Below are positions 52,999 to 64,000 of a DNA stretch of 64,000 nt, piece after piece. The DNA is taken from positions 43,654,466 through 43,718,465 of the forward strand of contig OW679197.1 in NCBI GenBank assembly GCA_940337035.1. The letters run 5' to 3'. The notes under the pieces are model-generated. The model was not told the DNA's origin and searched no databases. It saw only the letters and a list, made by a program, of their open reading frames with translations. The first letter of the stretch is position 1; every line of letters starts with the position of its first letter. The translations under genes were made by a program, and so were the position numbers. The stretch comes from Agriotes lineatus. Taxonomy: Eukaryota > Arthropoda > Insecta > Coleoptera > Elateridae.

Positions 52999-55235
52999 CC
53001 CCTCTTACTAATAACTTGTAGACCATCCGGGCTTTCAATTTGGTACATTAAGTTGTCGGACTGGTGGTTCCAAACTAATCCTAAAGTCTTTGTCGCATCT
53101 CTTTCTCCTATCTGAAGACACGATTTTGCGCAATCATCTGAATGAATGCCTTCTAGCACCCGTGCATCACAGGATAACAATTTCCTCAGAGGAAATCCAT
53201 ATTCTTGCAAAATCGATCTCAATCTTAAAGCAAGTTGGTTAGTTTCTTCTATTGTATCTCCACCACCCAGAAAATCGTCAACGTACATACAGTTGCTTAA
53301 AGCGTGTGAAACCTTTGGTTCTGATTCCGACACATCTAGTGCTATCTGCTTGATGCACCTAGTCGCTAAGAAAGGAGCCGAAGTAGTTCCATAAGTAACA
53401 GTTGACAATTCATACATCTGTATGTCCTCTGACTCATGCCAACGCCACAATATACTTTGAAATTTACCGTGTTGATGATGCACTAGTATTTGACGATACA
53501 TCTTCTCGATATCTGATGTCATCGCATATTTGGGTTTACGGAAATTAACTAAAATTGCAAAAAGATCATTTTGAATAACAGGTCCAACTAATTGTAAATC
53601 ATTATAGGAATAGCCTGACGTTGTTTTTGCACTAGAATCAAACACAGTACGTAACCGTGTGGAAGTACTACCCTCTTTAATAACTCCATGATGAGGCATA
53701 AAATAACGGTCGCCTGGAGGTTTATCCACCTTATCCATGTAACCCAATTTAAGATATTCAGCCATAAACTCAGCATATGCAACCTTATAATTGCTGTCGG
53801 CACGAAATCTCCTCTCTAAGCTCAATAGCCGCCTTTCCGTTTGGTGATATGACTCTCTTAGAGCATCGGACTCTGCCTTCAAGGGAATTTTTACTACAAA
53901 CCGTCCTGTAGCATCTCTAGATGTGTTTGTCACGTAGTGATCTTCACATGCTCGCTGTTCTCTAGACAACGGTTCGCTTTCAATGCCCTGTTCCACTTGC
54001 CAGAATTTAACCAAACATTCCTGCAGAGCCAAATTTACCATAGTTTTGTTTCCTGTAGACGGACTAGAAACCATGGCTCCTGCTAAGATCCATCCTAGTC
54101 TTGTTTGCCTCAAAAACATTGACCCTATGTCCATCTTTCGGTCTCCCAGAATTTTCCAGAAAATATCAACTCCCAACAATATGTCAATATCATTTGATTC
54201 ATTAAAATCTGGATCGGCTAGTTGTACATGTTTCGGGATAAGTATATCTTCGACAGAGAATGAATTTAACGGAATTCTATCGGTAATTTTATCTATTACC
54301 AAACAGTTTATGTCTAACGCAAATTTTCCGCAGGTAGAGCTAATAGTAACATCCACTTGACTTCTTATCGCAGTCTCTGCTCCACTAATTCCACATACAG
54401 TAGAATTTAATGCCCTTTTCTTTAAATTCAATTTCTCACAGACTTCAGTGCGCAAGAAGTTGGATTGAGCGCCATTGTCTAGAAGAGCTCGACATCTAAT
54501 GCGTTCACCCAACTCATTTTGAACAAATACGCACGCAGTTGACAGTAACGCTCCATGGTTTCTAGATTTTACAGCCGTGGTGACTACAGATCGTTCTATA
54601 TCAGCTCCATTTGGTGTGGTGCCTTCCTGTTCTTTATCTTGATGGATGATAACATGGTGAGAACCCTTACACTTGGAGCAAGCATCACGTCGACATCTGT
54701 GCTTCCAATGCCATGCAGTTAAACACCTAAAGCATAACTTGTGCTTCTTAATTAGATCCTTCCTAGCCTCTAGTCCCAATGACGACCAAGTAGGACACTC
54801 CTGCACTCTATGGTCGTTACAGCAAATTCCACATCCTGTTGTCGTAACTGCCATATTAAAATGTTTATTAGGCTTCTTCTTCACATCTTCTGTAGCAGTC
54901 GTTGGGTACAAGGCCTCCAACACCCCACAACGTTTGTTTAAAAATTCAGTAAATTGATCCCATGTAGGCAACGTGTTTGGGTCAACTAAATTTTGCCATT
55001 CTTTACATGAAACATTGTCCAATTTTTCAACTATAATGAAAATAAGTAAAGCGTCCCAATTTTCAGTATTTACACCCAACGAGTTCAATCCCCTAATGCT
55101 CTTCGTTACTGTATCCGACATAAACCGCAACTTAGAAGAATCTTCCTTATTTAAATTTGGCAAAGCGAAAATAGCTCGCAAATGGCTTGTCACAATGAGA
55201 TTCTTCATTTCATACCGTTTTTTCAACAATGACAT
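52953..55235 (-). pseudogene. BEL/Pao gag-pol fragment: zinc knuckles, protease, RT
   Basis: An open frame of 760 codons, the longest in the window. Residues 1-105 continue the gag DUF1759-like domain begun in the upstream frame. Three zinc knuckles follow: C135/C138/H142/C147, C168/C171/H176/C181 (CX2CX4HX4C) and C186/C189/H193/H198. The aspartic protease region has D253 in LLDNGAQ, where the family usually has DSG or DTG, and ends with LLGVDIFW (353-360) and TRLGWILAG (378-386). The reverse transcriptase has SDIEKMYRQI (574-583), YGTTSAPFLA (615-624) and the catalytic YVDD at 651-654. At about residue 745 the frame shifts (near 53000) and ends in an unrelated tail. The methionine at 55235 is probably not a true start: it sits inside the gag domain 2 bp after the stop of the preceding frame. 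Confidence 0.93.
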
Positions 55236-55237
55236 GG

Positions 55238-55834
55238 CTAATAATTTGCATCACATATTTTTAACGATTGCACAACCTTACTGGCTTCCCCCTGTAAAGC
55301 ATTTTTTAAATAGTGCAGTTTCTGAGCCCTTGACAAGGAATTGTTATTATTAATAATGCCATCAAAATTGTCGTGAAATTCAGTCCAGTCTTCATAAGCC
55401 CCAGAAAAATGAGGCAATCCTAACGAGGGCAACTTAATACTTGCTTCAATGTGTGTCTCATTCATTGTGGAAATTCTAGCATCCATAGCGACAGGAGTGC
55501 TTGTTGCCCGCTGAACAGGTAATAAATCACGAGCTTTACAAATTAACTGATCAAAACTATTCTCAAAATCTATTAGCTCTTGTTCTAAGTTTTGCAAATC
55601 CCCGTCCTTTAACAAAATCTTAAGTCCCTTATACACAACCACAAATTCATTATGCCACCCTTCAGCCCTTTCTAATTTAAGTTTTAAGATATTTAATTGC
55701 GTTTCACTATACCCTTCTACAAAATCCTTAAAACGATTAAGCTGGCCAAACAAGCATTCTTTAGCAGTATTTAATTCCGCGATAGACCTACTATCACCTT
55801 TAGGAGCCATAATGATATAGGGATAAATAAACAA
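55238..55834 (-). pseudogene. BEL/Pao gag-like fragment (DUF1759-like)
   Basis: 198 codons. The gag of BEL/Pao elements forms the particle that packages the RNA. Residues 134-153 (KLPSLGLPHFSGAYEDWTEF) are the characteristic start of the DUF1759-like domain. The preceding 100 residues are rich in Leu, Lys and Glu and may form helices. The more likely start is the internal ATG at 55810 (MAPKGDS), which has a better initiation context (ATTATGG) than the one at 55834. The frame ends with TAG at 55238-55240 in the middle of the domain, and the domain continues in another frame from 55235. A small indel there has split gag. A programmed frameshift is less likely because the break is inside a folded domain. 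Confidence 0.9.
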
Positions 55835-56303
55835 TGGAATAGATTAAGAACAATATCACCTGACCTGACTTTGCACAGTGCTGCAACGGTAGAACCCAGT
55901 GACGAACCGCTTATGTGTTGAGCTGTCCACGCCTCTGAATAAAAACGGCTGTTCCTCTTCTTTTATATGCAATCCCACGGCGGTAGCTTCGACGAAGGTC
56001 CCTCGATGATGGAGCCTTGACGATGACGTCCCCCAAGATGCAGTCCCCGACGAAGAAGTAGTTCTATGCCTCGAGTCCACCGTAATTAGCCGCAGCAACC
56101 ACGAGCTTAGGTTCCCTTTGAATGTTTATTTATGGCAACCCGAATTATTCACCAGAAAATGTTTGTCACCAACCACGAATGTATCTTCACAAACTTACAA
56201 TGTTTATGCGACAAACACCAAATTATTTACTAGCAAATGTTTATCACTTTTATCTGCGAACATGTCTACAGATTATGCACCGTGCAACTTGAATTACTTT
56301 AGT

Positions 56304-56550
56304 AAACAACCGGAAAGTTCATTACAAGCGTTAATCTGCGAACTTATCAACAGAAAATGCATTCGTTATGCACCGTCTCGCTAAAGTTCATGTATTAAAC
56401 AACCGGAAAGTTTATTACAAACGTTAATCTGCGAACTTATCAACAGAAATTGCAAATATTATGCACCGTTACACTAAAGTTCGTTTATTAAACAACCGGA
56501 GAGTTCATTACAAACATTAATCTGCGAACTTATCAACAGAAAATGCATTA
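56304..56550 (-). repeat. Tandem repeat, 93-bp unit, ~2.7 copies
   Basis: Units start at 56304, 56397 and 56490, each opening AAACAACCGG (plus-strand reading) and containing AATCTGCGAACTTATCAACAG and TATGCACCGT. A degenerate fourth relative precedes them, with TCTGCGAACATGTCTACAG near 56257. Repeats of this kind in retroelement leaders can act as enhancers or insulators; that role is inferred. Confidence 0.85.
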
Positions 56551-56846
56551 ATTTCCAATTTTATTCGCACTTCATTTATTATTATGCAAAGAACGAATAT
56601 CTGCCGAGTATCAACAGATTATAAATGCATTTATTATTAACGTTATGCCCATAAACCACACACGCGGTCAACAAATGTTATTTATATGCACCATTCACGC
56701 GAACGTAGTTTATCGATTTCTCAGCCAGCAGCTGCAAGCCGCCGACCCAAGCTCGTGACGTCACACGCGCACACCTGGCGTATTTTAGAATGCAATGCGT
56801 TGGCGTGCCTCGTCACTTAGCACTGGTCACGGGTACTATCCGTTAT

Positions 56847-56863
56847 CCGAGTCGAAAGGACCA
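56847..56863 (-). other. Candidate primer-binding site of the BEL/Pao element
   Basis: On the minus strand TGGTCCTTTCGACTCGG starts 5 bases after the proposed LTR end. It is in the expected place and begins with TGG. I cannot assign the primer tRNA. Confidence 0.5.
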
Positions 56864-56868
56864 AAAAA

Positions 56869-57085
56869 TGTTCACTAAAACACCATCGTTTAATAGAAAC
56901 TTTATTAAACGTAACTACAACGTACTACATTAATGGCGTTCGCAAACTAAACTCTTCACCAAACCTGTCCCTCATGCGCCAAGAGTGGTTGGCTACTGCC
57001 CACGTTACGCTAGCGCATATAGCAGCACAGTTATGCACGAGAGGGGGTAACAGCGCTGTACACAGATTGCGTTTTTTCAGGAACA
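56869..57085 (-). repeat. BEL/Pao 5' LTR, 217 bp
   Basis: On the minus strand it runs TGTTCCTGAAAAAACGC to TTTTAGTGAACA, so it has matching inverted ends TGTTC/GAACA. It contains AATAAA (56901-56906, minus) near its end and is followed by a candidate primer-binding site. The outer end abuts satellite exactly at 57085/57086. With no second LTR left for comparison, the inner boundary rests on these motifs only. Confidence 0.65.
56901..56906 (-). terminator. AATAAA poly(A) signal in the BEL/Pao LTR
   Basis: Minus-strand AATAAAG about 30 bp from the LTR's inner end, a usual position for the R-region signal. Confidence 0.45.
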
Positions 57086-60000
57086 ATAGCATTTAATATG
57101 AACTGTTGTGACTTTCCCGGATCTTTTATTACATTTTATTATATTTTATCCATATTCATGGCACCCATCAGACACAATATGAACGATTAACTACAGCTGG
57201 GTGTCGAAATTAAGCTCTGAGATAATCGTGGTGTGTGTATTTTTTATATTATGCACTTGCGACGGCCACATGGAAATATAAAGCTTTACCTGCACTTCTG
57301 GTGTATTTTACGAGTACCAGAATTGCAAAGGCAATATCTCTATGCCCCTCCTAGCAATTGTATGCTGAATTTGCATTAAGATAGCATTTAATATGAACAG
57401 TTGTGACTTCCCCGGATCTTTTATTACATTTTATTATATTTTATCCATATTCATGGCACCCATCAGACACAACATGAACGATTAACTACAGCTGGGTGTC
57501 GAAATTAAGCTCTGAGATAATCGTGGTGTGTGTATTTTTTATATTATGCACTTGCGATATCCACATGGAAATATAAAGCTTTACCTGCACTTCTGGTGTA
57601 CTTTACGAGTACCAGAATTGCAAAGGAAATATCTCTATGCCCCTTCTAACAATTGTATGCTGAATTTGAATTAAGATAGCATTTAATAAGAAATGTTGCT
57701 ACTTCCCCGGATCTTTTATTACATTTTATTATATTTTATCCATATTCATGGCACCCATCAGATACAATATGAACGATTAACTACGGCTGGGTGTCGAAAT
57801 AACGCTCTGAGATGATCGTTGTGTGTATTTTTGATATTATGCACTTGCGATGGCCACATGGAAATATAAAGACTTACCTGCACTTCTGGTGTACCTTACG
57901 AGTACCAGAATTGCAAAGGAAATATCTCTATGCCCCTCCTAGCAATTGTATGCTGAATTTGCATTAAGATAGCATTTAATAAGAACTGTTGTGACTTCCC
58001 CGGATCAGTTATTACATTTTATTATATTTTATCCATATTCATGGCACCCATCAGATACAATATCAACGATTAACTACGGCTGGGTGTCGAAATAACGCTC
58101 TGAGATGATCACAAAGTGTGTATTTTTTAAATTATGCACTTGCGATGGCCACATGCAAATATAAAGCTTTACCTGCACTTCTGGTGCATTTTACGAGTAC
58201 CATAATTGCAAAGGAAATATCTCTAAGCCCCTACTAGCACATGTATTCTGAATTTGCATTAAGATAGCATTTAATAAGTACTGTTGCGACTTCGCCGAAT
58301 CTTTTATTACATTTTATTATATTTTATTCATATTCATCGCTCCCCTCAGACACAATATGAACGATTAACTACGGCTGGGTGTCGAAATAACGCTGTGAGA
58401 TGATCGTTGTGTGTATTTTTGAGATTATGCACTTGCGATGTCAACATGGAAATATAAAGCTTTACCTGCAGTTCTTGCGTATTTGACGAGTACCAGAATT
58501 GCAAAGGCAATATCTCTATGCCCCTCCTAGCAATTGTATGCTGAATTTGAATTAAGATAGCATTTAATAAGAACTGTTGCGACTTCCCCTGAACTTTAAT
58601 TACATTTTATTATATTTTATCCATATTCATGGCACCTATCAGACACACTATGAACGATTAACTACAGCTGGGTGTCGAAATTAAGCTCTGAGATAATCGT
58701 GGTGTGTGTATTTTTTATATTATGCACTTGCGATATCCACATGGAAATATAAAGCTTTACCTGCACTTCTGGTGTACTATACGAGTACCAGAATTGCAAA
58801 GGAAATATCTCTATGCCCCTCCTAGCAATTGTATGCTGAATTTGCATTAAGATAGAATTTAATAAGAACTGTTGCGACTTCCCCGTATATGTTATTACAA
58901 TTTATTATATTTTATCCATATTCATGGCACCCATCAGACACAATATGAACGATTAACTACGGCTGGGTGTCGCAATAACGCTCTGAGATGATCGTTGTGT
59001 GTATTTTTGAGATTATGCACTTGCGATGTCAACATGGAAATATAAAGCTTTACCTGCAGTTCTTGCGTATTTTACGAGTACCAGAATTGCAAAGGCAATA
59101 TCTCTATGCCCCTCCTAGCAATTGTATGCTGAATTTGCATTAAGATAGCATTTAATAAGAACTGTTGCGACTTTCCCGGATCTTTTATTACATTTTATTA
59201 TATTTTATCCACATGTATGGCACCCATCAGACACAATATGAACGATTAACTACAGCTGGGTGTCGAAATTAAGCTCTGAGATAATCGTGGTGTGTGTATT
59301 TTTTATATTATGCAATTGCGATGGCCACATGGAAATATAAAGCTTTACCTGCATTTCTGGTGTATTTTACGAGTACCAGAATTGCAAAGGAAATATCTCT
59401 ATGCCCCTCCTAGCAATTGTATGCTGAATTTGCATTAAGATAGCATTTAATAAGAACTGTTGCGACTTTCCCGGATCTTTTATTACATTTTAATATATTT
59501 TATCCATATTCATGGCACCCATCAGACACAATATGAACGATTAACTACGGCTGGGTGTCGAAATAACGCTCTGAGTTGATCGTTGTGTGTATTTTTGAGA
59601 TTATACACTTGCGATGGCCACATGGAAATATAAAGATTTACCCGCACTTCTGGTGTATCTTACGAGTACCAGAATTGCAAAGGAAATATCTCTATGCCCC
59701 TCCTAGCAATTGTATGCTGAACTTGCATTAAGATACCATTTAATAAGAACTGTTGTGACTTCCCCGGACCTTTTATTTCATTTTATTATATTTTATCCAT
59801 ATTCATCGCACCCATCAGACACAATATGAACGATTAACTACGGCTGGGTGTCGAAATAACGCTGTGAGATGATCGTTGTGTGTATTTTTGAGATTATGCA
59901 CTTGCGATGTTAACATGGAAATATAAAGCTTTACCTGCAGTTCTTGCGTATTTGACGAGTACCAGAATTGCAAAGGCAATATCTCTATGCCCCTCCTAGC

Positions 60001-63000
60001 AATTGTATGCTGAATTTGCATTAAGATAGCATTTAATAAGAACTGTTGCGAGTTCCCCTGATCTTTTATTACATTTTATTATATTTTATCCATATTCATG
60101 GCACCTATCAGACACAATATGAACGATTAACTACAGCTGGGTGTCGAAATTAAGCTCTGAGATAATCGTGGTGTGTGTATTTTTTATATTATGCACTTGC
60201 GATATCCACATGGAAATATAAAGCTTTACCTGCACTTCTGGTGTACTTTACGAGTACCAGAATTGCAAAGGAAATATCTCTATGCCACTTCTAGGAATTG
60301 TATGCTGAATTTGAATTAAGATAGCATTTAATTAGAACTGTTGCTACTTCCCCGGATCTTTTATTATATTTTATCCATATTATTGGCACCCATCAGACAC
60401 AATATGAACGATTAACTACAGCTGGGTGTCAAAATTAAGCTCTGAGATAATCGTGGCGTGTCAATTTTTTAGATTATGCACTTGCGATGGCCACATGGAA
60501 ATAAAAAGCTTTACTTGCACTTCTGGTGTTTTACGAGTACCAGAATAGCAGAGGAAATATCTCTATGCCGCTCCTAGCAATTGTATGCTGGATTTGTTTT
60601 AAGATAGCATTTAATAAGAACCTTTGCGACTTCCCCGGATATTTTATTACTTTTTATTATATTTTATCCTTATGGCACCCATCAAACAATATGAACGATT
60701 AACTACGGCTGGGTGTCGAAATAACGCTCTGAGATGATCGTTGTGTGTAGTTTTGAGATTATGCACTTGCGATGGCCACATGGAAATATAAAGCTTTACC
60801 TGCACTTCTGGTGTATTTTGCGAGTACCATAATTGCAAAGGAAATATCTCTATGCCCCTCCAAGCAATTGTGTTCTGAATATGCATTAAGATAGCATTTA
60901 ATAAGAACTGTTGCGACCTCCCCGAATATTTTATTACATTTTATTATATTTTATCCATATTCATGGCACCCATCAGACACAATATGAACGAGTAACTACC
61001 GCTGGGTGTCGAAATTAAGCTCTGAGAGGATCGTGGTGTGTGAATTTTTTAGATTATGCACTTGCGATGGCCACATGAAAATATAAAGCTTTACCTGCAC
61101 TTCTGGTGCATTTAGCGAGTACCATAATTGCAAAGGAAATATCTCTATGATCCTCCAAGCAATTATATTCTGAATTTGCATTAAGATAGCATTTAATAAG
61201 TACTGTTGCGACTTCCCCGAATACTTTATTACATTTTATTATATTTTATCCATATTCATGGCACCCATCAGACACAATATGAACGATTAACTACCGCTGG
61301 GTGTCGAAATTAAGCTCTGAGAGGATCGTGGTGTGTGAATTTTTTAGATTATGCACTTGCGATGGCCACATGGAAATATATAGCTTTACCTGCACTTCTG
61401 GTGTATTTTACGAGTACCATAATTGCAAAGGAAATATCTCTATGCTCCACCAAGCAATTGTATTCTGAATTTGCATTAAGATAGCATTTAATAAGTACTG
61501 TTGCGACCTCCCCGAATATTTTATTACATTTTATTATATTTTATCCATATTCATGGCACCCATCAGACACAATATGAACAATTAACTACAGCTGGGTGTC
61601 GAAATAACGCTCTGAGATGATCGTTGCGTGTATTTTTGAGATTATGCACTTGCGATGTCAAAATGGAAATATAAAGCTTTACCTGCATTTCTGGTGCATT
61701 TTAGGAGTACCATAATTGCAAAAGAAATATCTCTATGCCCCTCCTAGCACATGTATTCTGAATTTGCATTAAGATAGCATTGAATAAGTACTGTTTCGAC
61801 TTCCCCGAATCTTTTATTACATTTTATTATATTTTATCCATATTTATGGCACCCATCAGACACAATATGAACGATTAACTACAGCTGGGTTTCGAAATTA
61901 AACTCTGAGAGGGTCGTGGTGTGTGAATTTTTTAGATTATGCACTTGCGATGGCTACATGGAAATATAAAGCTTTACCTGCACTTATGGTGTATTTTACG
62001 AGTACCAGAATTACAAAGGAAATATCTCTATGCCCCTCCTAGAAATTGTATGCTGAATTTGCATTAAGATAGCATTTAATAAGCACTGTTGCGACTTCCC
62101 CGGATCTTTTATTACATTTAATTATATTTTATCCATATTCATGGCACCCATCAGACACAATATGAACGATTAACTACGGCTGGGTGTCGAAATAACGCTC
62201 TGAGATGATCGTAGAGTGTGTATTTTTTATATTATATACTTGCGATGGCCACATGGAAATATTTAGCCTTACCTGCACTTCTGGTGTATTTTACGAGTAC
62301 CATAGTTGCAAAGGAAATATCTCTATGCCTCTCCAAGCAATTGTATTCTGAATTTGCATTAAGATAGCATTTCATAAGTACTGTTGCGACTTCCCCGAAT
62401 ATTTTATTACATTTTATTATATTTTATCCATATTCATGGCACCAATCAAACACAATATGAACGATTAACTACCACTGCGTGTCTAAATTAAACTCTGAGA
62501 GGATCGTAGTTTGTGCATTTTTTATATTATGCACTTGCGATGGCCACATGGAAATATAAAGCTTTACCTGCACTTCTGGTGTACTTTACGAGTATCATAA
62601 TTGCAAAGGAAATATACAGGTATGCCTCTCCTTGCAATTGTATGCTGAATTTGCATTAAGATAGCATTTAATAAGGACTGTTGCGACTTTCCCGGATATT
62701 TTATTACATTTTATTGTATTTTATCCATATTCATGGCACCCATCAGACACAATATGAACGATTAATTACCGCTGGGTGTCGAAATTAAGCTCTGAGAGGA
62801 TCGTGGTGTGTGAATTTTTTAGATTATGCACTTGCGATGGCCAAATGGAAATATAAAGCTTTACCTGCACTTCTGGTGTATCTAGCGAGTACCGTAATTG
62901 CAAAGGAAATATCTCTATGACCCTCCAAGCAATTGTATTCTGAATTTGCATTAAGATAGCATTTAATAAGTACTGTTGCGACTTCCCCGAATATTTTATT

Positions 63001-64000
63001 ACATTTTATTATATTTTATCCGTATTCATGGCACCCATCAGACACAATATGAACGATTAACTACAGCTGGGTGTCGAAATAACGCTCTGAGATGATCGTT
63101 GAGTGTATTTTTGAGATTATGCAGTTGCGATGTCAAAATGGAAATATAAAGCTTTACCTGCACTTCTGGTGCACTTTAGGTGTACCATAATTGTAAAAGA
63201 AATATCTCTATGCCCCTTCTAGCACATGTATTCTGAATTTGCATTAAGAAAGCATTTAATAAGTACTGTTGCGACTTCCCCGAATCTTTTATTACATTTT
63301 ATTATATTTTATCCATATTCATGGCACCCATCAGACACAATATGAACGATTAACTACAGCTGGGTGTCGAAATTAAGCTCAGAGAGGAAGGTGGTGTGTG
63401 AATTTTTTATATTATGCACTTGCGATGGCCACATGGAAATATAAAGCTTTACCTGCACTTCTGGTGTACCTTACGAGTACCAGAATTGCAAAGGAAATAT
63501 CTCTATGCCCCTCCAAGCAATTGTATGCTGAATTTGCATTAAGATAGCTTTTAATAAGGACTGTTGCGACTTTCCCGGATCTTTTATTACATTTTATTAT
63601 ATTTTATCCATATTCATGGCACCCATATGACACAATATGAACGATTAACTACGGCTGGGTGTCGAAATAACGCTCTGAGATGATCATAGAGTGCGTGTTT
63701 TTTATATTATGTACTTGCGATGGTCACATGGAAATACAAGCTTTACCTGCATTTCTGATGTGTTTTACGAGTACCATAATTGCAAAGGAAATATCTCTAT
63801 GACCCTCCAAGCAATTGTATTCTGAATTTGCATTAAGATAGCATTTAATAAGAACTGTTGCGACTTTCCCGGATCTTTTATTACATTTTATTATATTTTA
63901 TCCATATTCATGGCACCCATCAGACACAATATGAACGATTAACTACAGCTGGGTGTCGAAATTAAGCTCTGAGATAATCGTGGTGTGTGTATTTTTTATA
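57086..64000 (+). repeat. Satellite array block III, diverging rightwards
   Basis: About 23 monomers in the same orientation, resuming in mid-monomer at ATAGCATTT. The first few are close to block II. The segment 57641-57844 matches 52261-52464 at an offset of 5380 bp with private variants CTTCTAACAATTG, AAGAAATGTTGCT and TTTTTGATATTATGCAC. From about 60400 to 63900 many monomers carry extra changes (CTCCAAGCAATTGTATTCTG, GAGAGGATCGTGG, GTGTGAATTTTTTAGATTATG, CCCGAATATTTTATTAC). These form another, older subfamily mixed with standard ones. No gene is seen; the array continues beyond the window. Confidence 0.95.

Larger units (their letters stand above)
55835..56868 (-). other. BEL/Pao 5' leader region
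   Basis: About 1 kb between the LTR and the gag start, with no coding sequence that I recognise. It holds a tandem repeat of 93-bp units (56304-56550) with degenerate relatives upstream and downstream. A TATAAAA on the minus strand lies at 55961-55967, and TATAAATA near 56680. An alternative reading, in which the LTR reaches down to 55916 (TGTT...AACA), would place this region inside the LTR; I consider it less likely. Confidence 0.65.
52465..57085 (-). mobile_element. Truncated BEL/Pao LTR retrotransposon, minus strand
   Basis: Read on the minus strand from 57085 down: a 217-bp LTR, a leader of about 1 kb with tandem repeats, a gag-like frame, a pol frame with zinc knuckles, protease and reverse transcriptase, and an RNase H frame. 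Everything downstream (integrase and 3' LTR) is missing. The gag DUF1759-like motif, the three zinc knuckles, the YVDD box and the RNase H acidic residues in this order identify the BEL/Pao superfamily. Two frame breaks and the truncation make it non-functional. The left end joins satellite in mid-monomer at 52464. The right end joins satellite at ATAGCATTT in a different part of the monomer. No target-site duplication can exist because one end is lost. Confidence 0.93.

Noticed and set aside
52465..53000. BEL/Pao integrase and 3' LTR
   Set aside because: The element-derived sequence stops at 52464 in or just after RNase H. No integrase zinc finger or DDE region and no second copy of the 217-bp LTR was found in the window.
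52439..55353. Plus-strand open frames opposite the BEL/Pao coding region
   Set aside because: They are shadows of the minus-strand pol frame, which carries all the recognisable motifs.
55856..56098. 80-codon minus-strand frame upstream of gag
   Set aside because: Arg/Ser/Thr-rich with no domain and lying in the leader. An upstream frame of no proven meaning.
55916..57085. Alternative BEL/Pao LTR of 1170 bp (minus strand TGTT...AACA)
   Set aside because: The shorter 217-bp LTR has better matching ends (TGTTC/GAACA), a poly(A) signal and a TGG-starting primer site right after it. The longer version lacks a convincing primer site.
1..64000. tRNA, rRNA or host single-copy genes
   Set aside because: I saw no cloverleaf-like sequence, rRNA core motif or exon-like frame outside the retroelement.

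Overview
This is eukaryotic repeat DNA with no host single-copy gene that I can recognise. About 53 kb of the 64 kb is one AT-rich satellite with a monomer of about 295 bp, always in the same orientation. Two LTR retroelements interrupt it. The BEL/Pao-type polyprotein (gag DUF1759-like domain, zinc knuckles, protease, reverse transcriptase, RNase H) places the source among animals, since that superfamily is confined to Metazoa. An arthropod is my best guess, but nothing in the window fixes the species. The setting looks like pericentromeric or other constitutive heterochromatin.

Layout: 1-10839 is satellite block I. 10844-16858 is a young LTR retrotransposon on the plus strand, with 1966-bp LTRs, a 2083-bp internal region without any recognisable gene, and a 4-bp AGCG target-site duplication. 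16859-52464 is satellite block II. 52465-57085 is a truncated, frame-broken BEL/Pao element on the minus strand, with its 5' LTR at the high-coordinate end. 57086-64000 is satellite block III, whose last few kilobases are visibly more diverged.

The satellite is organised above the monomer level. Blocks of several monomers recur as higher-order repeats: a period near 4.70 kb (16 monomers) is seen at 4.85/9.55 kb, 29.5/34.3 kb and 35.9/40.6/45.3 kb. An 8-9 monomer unit (2.35/2.64 kb) recurs at 21.7-28.5 kb, and a 2732-bp duplication that is not a whole number of monomers lies at 447-5433. Distinct monomer subtypes with private variants allow the copies to be tracked.

No genes cooperate here in the operon sense. 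The only protein-coding content is the BEL/Pao gag-pol remnant. It is interrupted by two frame breaks (near 55236 and near 53000), has no integrase and no second LTR, and its last frame runs into satellite sequence. The 68-86 codon open frames that recur through the satellite are by-products of the monomer sequence. All repeat boundaries and identities were read by eye; those given as approximate may be off by tens of bases.
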